NCBI GenBank assembly: GCA_004556455.1
Contig: SFGY01000004.1
Span: 208,384-272,383 of the forward strand
Reading direction: 5' to 3'
From: Clostridiales bacterium
GTDB lineage: Bacteria > Bacillota > Clostridia > Saccharofermentanales > DTU023
DNA: 64,000 nt
Shown here: positions 61,628 to 64,000 of the stretch, piece after piece
Position numbering within the stretch: the stretch's first letter is position 1
Layout: each line of letters starts with the position of its first letter
Program-made: the position numbers and the translations under genes
Notes under the pieces: generated by a model
Database searches by the model: none
Told to the model about the DNA's origin: nothing
The model's input: only the letters and a program-made list of their open reading frames with translations

Positions 61628-62722
61628 ATGAAAAAAATTCTAGTTGCAGGAGCTGGACTTGCGGGCTGTACCGCTGCGAGACTTCTTGCTGAACAGGGCC
61701 ATCAGCTTACCATCTACGAAGCCAGAGAGCATATCGGAGGCAACATCTATGATGAAAAACAGCCCTCCGGAATCACCCGCCAGGTCTATGGCCCGCATAT
61801 TTTTCATACACGGCAGCAGGAAATCTGGCAGTTTGTCACACGCTTCACTAAAATGCGTCCCTTCCAGCATCGTGTTCTGAGTTACACACAGGGGCAGCTC
61901 TATCCCTTTCCTATCAATCGAGATACCATCTGCCAGCTTTACGGCATCAGTCTGGCCAATGACGAGGTCCCGGCTTTTCTCGAGAAGGAAGTTAAAAAAG
62001 CACAGTTTGATCTGCCTGCTAAAAATTTCCGTGATGCGATTGTTTCGCAGGTTGGGGAATACCTCTACCACTGTTTTTTTGAGAATTACACCGCCAAACA
62101 GTGGCAGCGCGATCCCTCCGAACTATCAGCGGAAGTCGCAGGTCGCATTCCTGTAAGGGCCAATCGCGATGATCGCTATTTCACCGACCGTTATCAGGGC
62201 ATACCTCTTCCCGGATATACCGCTATGTGTGAAAAAATGCTGGATCATCCGCAAATAGAAGTCTGCTGCAAGCGCCCCTACAAGAAGGGTGATGAGCAGG
62301 ACTTTGATCTGCTGATCTATACGGGACGCCTGGATGACTTTTTCGACCGTGATGAAGGAGAACTCAGCTATCGCTCGGTTCACTTCGATTTTCAAACGCT
62401 GGATGAAAAGGAGTACCAGCCGGCCGCCGTTGTCAACTATCCGAATGACTATGACTTTACCCGCATCACAGAGTTTAAACATATGACTGGTGAACATTCT
62501 TCACAGACGGAAATTTGTCTGGAGTATCCCAGCGCTGAGGGCGTACCTTGCTACGTTGTGTTAAACCGGGAAAATCTTGCTTTGCGTGAGCGCTATCAGG
62601 CGAAGGCAAAGGCCCTGGAGCATGCTGAAAAAGTCATTTTCCTGGGACGCTTAGCTGAATATAAATATTATAATATGGATCAGGTCATTGCCAGAGCCAT
62701 GGAAGTCTGCGCACAAATCTGA
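61628..62722 (+). CDS. glf: UDP-galactopyranose mutase
   Basis: FAD enzyme converting UDP-galactopyranose to UDP-galactofuranose for surface glycans. 364 aa. FAD fold ILVAGAGLAGCTAARLLAEQG, EAREHIGGNIYDE, YGPHIFHTRQQEIW, the conserved YTAKQW(Q) stretch (ENYTAKQWQRDPSEL) and the C-terminal LGRLAEYKYYNMDQVI. ATG at 61628 after TGGAGT. The presence of galactofuranose in the cell surface is inferred; no galactofuranosyltransferase is in the window. Confidence 0.95.
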   Translation: MKKILVAGAGLAGCTAARLLAEQGHQLTIYEAREHIGGNIYDEKQPSGITRQVYGPHIFHTRQQEIWQFVTRFTKMRPFQHRVLSYTQGQLYPFPINRDTICQLYGISLANDEVPAFLEKEVKKAQFDLPAKNFRDAIVSQVGEYLYHCFFENYTAKQWQRDPSELSAEVAGRIPVRANRDDRYFTDRYQGIPLPGYTAMCEKMLDHPQIEVCCKRPYKKGDEQDFDLLIYTGRLDDFFDRDEGELSYRSVHFDFQTLDEKEYQPAAVVNYPNDYDFTRITEFKHMTGEHSSQTEICLEYPSAEGVPCYVVLNRENLALRERYQAKAKALEHAEKVIFLGRLAEYKYYNMDQVIARAMEVCAQI

Positions 62723-62841
62723 AAGACGGCAGGGTCAGGTTCCGCTCGCTTTTTTCTTGTGCTGATGATTCAACCCTTGAGAAAAGACCAGGAAACTTTC
62801 AATCGCCGCTGGCGGGCCAGCTGTGGCTCTGGTAGCCGAGA

Positions 62842-62898
62842 CGGAAAAATTAAAGATCGGGTGTTCTCAAAGCCGGAAAACCGCTTGAAGAACACCCG
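62842..62898 (-). terminator. Terminator of tRNA-Pro
   Basis: On the minus strand a 10-bp stem (CGGGTGTTCT, 62889-62898, with 62858-62867) encloses an inner short stem and is followed by ATCTTTAATTTTT. It begins 4 bases after the tRNA CCA end. Confidence 0.8.
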
Positions 62899-62901
62899 AT
62901 A

Positions 62902-62977
62902 TGGTCGAGGTGACAGGACTCGAACCTGCGATCTCCTGCTCCCAAAGCAGGCGCGCTACCACCTGCGCTACACCTCG
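62902..62977 (-). tRNA. tRNA-Pro (anticodon TGG)
   Basis: 76 bases with CCA encoded. Acceptor CGAGGTG pairs with CACCTCG, discriminator A. The anticodon stem CCTGC/GCAGG holds the loop TTTGGGA with anticodon TGG. D- and T-arms (GCAGG-TTCGAGT-CCTGT) are regular. Confidence 0.95.
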
Positions 62978-62988
62978 AAACAGCCTCC

Positions 62989-63017
62989 ATCATACGTACT
63001 GAGCCTTTTCTTGTCAA
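62989..63017 (-). promoter_or_regulatory. Promoter of tRNA-Pro
   Basis: Minus strand: perfect TTGACA (63012-63017), 17-base spacer, TATGAT (62989-62994), ending 11 bases before the tRNA 5' end. Confidence 0.85.
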
Positions 63018-63127
63018 TTGCTGCATGATGATGAAGGTTCAGATCCGGTCGGAGAGGTCAACTTTCCGGGTCCTGAATCAAAAGCTCTGAAATCTTGCAT
63101 TTATAGTTTTAATGTGGAGGGATGTCT

Positions 63128-63790
63128 ATGTATAGTGTCAAAGATCTATATGACTTTGAGGGCACGATGGCAGAAAAACTGCTGCTTGAATGTAAAAACC
63201 CCTGGGATGCACTGAAAGAGCTGAAGGCATATTTGCTTGCGCTGCTTCCAGAGTTGGGAACCGATTATTTTCAAAGAGGGGAAGGTATCATTGTTCACAA
63301 AACGGCGATTGTCGCTGACAGTGCTTATATCAAAGGCCCCTGTGTGATCGGCCCTGGGTCTGAAATACGGCATTGTGCCTTTATCCGTGGGATTGCGCTG
63401 ATCGGCGAATGCTGTGTGGTCGGAAATTCAAGTGAACTCAAAAATTCACTGCTGCTCAATCATGTTCAGCTTCCTCATTATAATTACGCTGGAGATTCTG
63501 TTTTTGGCAATTACAGCCATATGGGTGCTGGTGCTATCACTTCCAATGTAAAAGCTGACCATGGCCTGGTGAGCGTAAACGACCAGGGCGAAAAAACCCC
63601 CACAGGCTTAAAAAAATTCGGCGCCCTTCTTGGCGACCATGTTGAAGTAGGCTGCAACAGCGTTTTGAACCCTGGCAGCATTATCGGCCGGGAAAGCCGA
63701 ATATATCCGCTTTCTTTTGTGCGCGGTCTTGTCCCATCCCACAGCATTTACAAATGTCTTGGTGAAATCGCAGAATTGAAAGAAGATTAA
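63128..63790 (+). CDS. Left-handed beta-helix (hexapeptide-repeat) protein, GlmU-C-like
   Basis: 220 aa. After about 50 helical residues (LYDFEGTMAEKLLLECKNPWDAL) comes a left-handed beta-helix of hexapeptide repeats (KTAIVADSAYIKGPCVIGPGSEIRHCAFI in sections, NYSHMGAGAITSNVKAD, VGCNSVLNPGSIIGRESRIYPLSF). It resembles the C-terminal acetyltransferase half of GlmU but lacks the nucleotidyltransferase half, and is usually annotated as a UDP-GlcNAc pyrophosphorylase-related protein. The acyl acceptor is unknown. GTGGAGGG ends directly at the ATG at 63122, so the ATG at 63128, 6 bases further, is chosen. Confidence 0.8.
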   Translation: MYSVKDLYDFEGTMAEKLLLECKNPWDALKELKAYLLALLPELGTDYFQRGEGIIVHKTAIVADSAYIKGPCVIGPGSEIRHCAFIRGIALIGECCVVGNSSELKNSLLLNHVQLPHYNYAGDSVFGNYSHMGAGAITSNVKADHGLVSVNDQGEKTPTGLKKFGALLGDHVEVGCNSVLNPGSIIGRESRIYPLSFVRGLVPSHSIYKCLGEIAELKED

Positions 63791-63798
63791 GACAAAGG

Positions 63799-63835
63799 AA
63801 AAGGGAGCCATCTCTTTGGGGACAGCTCCCTTTTT
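63799..63835 (+). terminator. Bidirectional intrinsic terminator
   Basis: AAAAGGGAGC and GCTCCCTTTT form a 10-bp stem followed by T on the plus strand; the minus strand has TTTTCCTTT after the stem. It lies between two convergent genes. Confidence 0.88.
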
Positions 63836-63886
63836 ACATTTACCCGATCATAAACACTCCCAGGGGAGCGTCAAAAAGGCTTGTAC

Positions 63887-64000
63887 TTACCAGTTTTTCG
63901 CGGCAATTTCAAAATAGGATTGCGGATGCTGGCAGGCCGGGCATTTGGCAGGAGCTGAGACAGCTTCTACGATATAGCCACAGTTGCGGCATTTCCAGAG
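63887..64000 (-). CDS. Rubrerythrin, C-terminal rubredoxin-like domain (partial)
   Basis: The gene continues beyond the right edge; only the last 37 codons are visible, read on the minus strand, ending TAA at 63887-63889. The fragment LWKCRNCGYIVEAVSAP and KCPACQHPQSYFEIAAKNW carries two CxxC pairs for a mononuclear iron site and ends as rubrerythrins do. Rubrerythrin reduces hydrogen peroxide in anaerobes. The diiron part lies outside the window, so another rubredoxin-domain protein cannot be excluded. Confidence 0.82.
   Translation of the reverse strand, partial: LWKCRNCGYIVEAVSAPAKCPACQHPQSYFEIAAKNW

Overview
The window looks like chromosomal core sequence from an endospore-lineage Clostridia bacterium (Firmicutes, Gram-positive, probably anaerobic). 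The grounds are a SCIFF peptide with its radical-SAM maturase, a Spo0A C-terminal-domain regulator behind Spo0A-type boxes, an L20-type infC-rpmI-rplT attenuator operon, a ClpE-like ATPase, a DUF1858 redox protein, a rubrerythrin tail and the order yifB-dprA-topA-trmFO. It is gene dense, mostly on the + strand, with many 4-26 bp overlaps, and I see no prophage, insertion sequence, CRISPR array or transferred island.

Layout. 0.1-5.8 kb: CNNM/CorC membrane protein, ApbE lipoprotein, Ca2+-type P-ATPase. 6.0-8.9 kb: infC-rpmI-rplT with promoter, attenuator and terminator, a SpoU-type methyltransferase, tRNA-Glu(CTC). 9.25-18.5 kb: uvrA, ClpE-like ATPase, pgi, and the TIGR03960/DUF2344 radical-SAM pair. 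18.6-25.9 kb: an atypical sialate O-acetylesterase-like protein, valS, ligA, a small membrane protein. 25.9-27.6 kb: Spo0A_C regulator, HU (minus), DUF1858 protein. 27.6-31.0 kb: an FHA-FtsW/RodA fusion and its partner class B PBP. 31.3-35.9 kb: polA, then coaE and ychF on the minus strand. 36.2-45.9 kb: yifB, dprA, topA, trmFO, queA, tgt, yajC. 45.9-47.5 kb: the SCIFF ranthipeptide gene (48 codons) and scfB. 47.6-52.6 kb: dnaG, rpoD with a histone-H1-like repeat tail, trmK and the RNase P RNA. 52.6-55.9 kb: YfhO-family membrane protein and dCMP deaminase. 56.0-59.6 kb, minus: response regulator, histidine kinase and an RluF-like pseudouridine synthase, overlapping. 59.9-64.0 kb: rRNA-methyltransferase-like protein, RluA-type pseudouridine synthase, UDP-galactopyranose mutase, tRNA-Pro(TGG) (minus), a left-handed beta-helix protein and the 3' end of a rubrerythrin (minus).

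Functional themes are translation and RNA modification (IF-3, L35, L20, ValRS, QueA/Tgt queuosine, TrmFO, TrmK, SpoU, two pseudouridine synthases, RNase P, two tRNAs), DNA replication and repair (UvrA, LigA, PolA, DnaG, TopA, DprA, HU), transcription (SigA) and envelope growth (SEDS-PBP pair, YfhO, Glf).

The points most worth a second look are: the Spo0A_C protein without a recognisable receiver domain and its 0A-box cluster; the H1-like repeat tail on the primary sigma factor; an apparent ATA start codon and attenuator on infC; the seven-cysteine SCIFF peptide; the esterase-like protein lacking the catalytic His; and the FHA-SEDS fusion. All calls are from reading the sequence; no database search was run.
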